Assembly: GCF_010686705.1 (NCBI RefSeq)
Contig: NZ_JAAGWY010000001.1
Span: forward strand, 806,001-870,000
Direction of reading: 5' to 3'
DNA: 64,000 nucleotides
Source: Leifsonia tongyongensis
Lineage (GTDB): Bacteria; Actinomycetota; Actinomycetes; Actinomycetales; Microbacteriaceae
Under the pieces are notes generated by a model. The model worked only from the letters and a program-made list of their open reading frames with translations, made no database searches and was not told the origin of the DNA. Position numbers and translations under genes: made by a program. Of this stretch, positions 63,779 through 64,000 are shown in pieces (the stretch's first letter is position 1; the number at the start of each line of letters is the position of its first letter).

Positions 63779-64000
63779 ATGGCAATCGTTCGAGCAGCAA
63801 TCACCCAGACGACGTGGACGGGCGACAAAGAGTCCATGCTCGCCAAGCATGAGCGGTTCGCGCGGGATGCCGCTGCAGACGGCGCACAGGTGATCTGCTT
63901 CCAGGAACTGTTCTACGGGCCGTACTTCGGCATCACCGAGGATGCGAAGTACTACGACTACGCAGAACCGGCTGACGGCCCGATCGTCCAGCGGTTCGCT
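63779..64000 (+). CDS. Nitrilase-superfamily carbon-nitrogen hydrolase, beta-ureidopropionase-like (partial, runs off right edge)
   Basis: 74 residues visible from ATG at 63779, with GGAGG six bases upstream (63768-63772). It reads MAIVRAAITQTTWTGDKESM and later VICFQELFYGPYFGITED, in which Glu43 is the first catalytic residue of the Glu-Lys-Cys nitrilase triad. The opening and FQELFYGPYF are typical of beta-ureidopropionase and N-carbamoyl-amino-acid amidohydrolase branches. Lys and Cys lie beyond the window. It is divergent from fbiC; a link to pyrimidine or hydantoin catabolism is possible but not shown here. Confidence 0.88.
   Translation, partial: MAIVRAAITQTTWTGDKESMLAKHERFARDAAADGAQVICFQELFYGPYFGITEDAKYYDYAEPADGPIVQRFA

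Noticed and set aside
63665-63850. Small minus-strand coding region between fbiC and the nitrilase gene
   Set aside because: It overlaps the nitrilase start and ribosome site and has no recognisable features.

Overview
The window is high-GC DNA with densely packed genes, many joined by 4-base ATGA or GTGA stop-start overlaps. GntR/UTRA, PucR and DevR/DevS-type regulators, coenzyme F420 biosynthesis, XapX proteins and cell-wall-binding repeats all point to a free-living actinobacterium. A soil or plant-associated member of the Microbacteriaceae is my best guess, but this is inference because no rRNA gene or other taxonomic marker is present. I see no tRNA, rRNA, CRISPR array, insertion sequence or prophage, and no gene-free stretch longer than 300 bases.

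Layout. (1) Bases 1-4565 hold an amino-sugar locus: an ABC sugar importer (minus strand) divergent from a BadF-type sugar kinase, nanE and a GntR/UTRA repressor. The divergent region carries a palindrome very like the DasR operator. (2) 4543-6336: a RibD/DHFR-fold reductase and a zinc alcohol dehydrogenase. (3) 6398-15023, minus strand: an unusual catabolic operon of an NCS1 permease, one HyuA-type hydantoinase/oxoprolinase, three consecutive DUF917 paralogues and a PucR regulator, with a GntR regulator upstream. (4) 15286-20590: a small zinc-ribbon protein, a secreted phosphoesterase, an SGNH hydrolase, a decayed TetR gene, a Dabb protein, a VIT-family transporter and an aldo/keto reductase. 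(5) 20790-28124, minus strand: an aromatic meta-cleavage operon of extradiol dioxygenase, FAH-family hydrolase, acyl-CoA ligase, DoxX-like protein, flavin hydroxylase and TetR, with a second TetR upstream. (6) 28185-38168: a PucR regulator, membrane proteins, a surface protein with three cell-wall-binding repeats, an orphan fumarate-reductase-like flavoprotein, and a carboxymuconolactone decarboxylase, cupin and aldo/keto reductase cassette.

(7) 38261-47411 resembles a dormancy or hypoxia regulon: flavodoxin, DevR-like response regulator, DevS-like GAF kinase, universal stress protein, two FMN-binding split-barrel proteins, a three-gene cytochrome-b-like membrane operon (including a 50-residue subunit) and an alcohol dehydrogenase. 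Five DosR-box-like sequences (consensus close to GGGACCTTCGGCCC) lie in three promoter regions of this block. (8) 47436-55250: YoaK and DoxX proteins, a LysR-controlled amidohydrolase/XapX/XapX/isochorismatase-fold cluster, polyphosphate kinase 2, a PRC-barrel protein and two small membrane proteins. (9) 55264-63549 is the F420 locus: cofE and cofC on the plus strand, facing fbiC, a Baeyer-Villiger-type monooxygenase, fgd, cofD and an F420-dependent LLM oxidoreductase on the minus strand. The right edge opens a nitrilase-superfamily hydrolase.

The strongest oddity is in fbiC. Its C-terminal (CofH) radical-SAM half keeps the fold, but all three cluster cysteines are replaced by Thr, Leu and Thr at exactly the right spacing. 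In the same locus cofE lacks the reductase domain of mycobacterial FbiB, and the Fgd homologue has Phe where the conserved active-site Trp should be. Together these suggest a variant F420 pathway, or supplementary enzymes encoded elsewhere. The DevR/S island with its matching boxes and the triple-DUF917 operon are the next most interesting systems.
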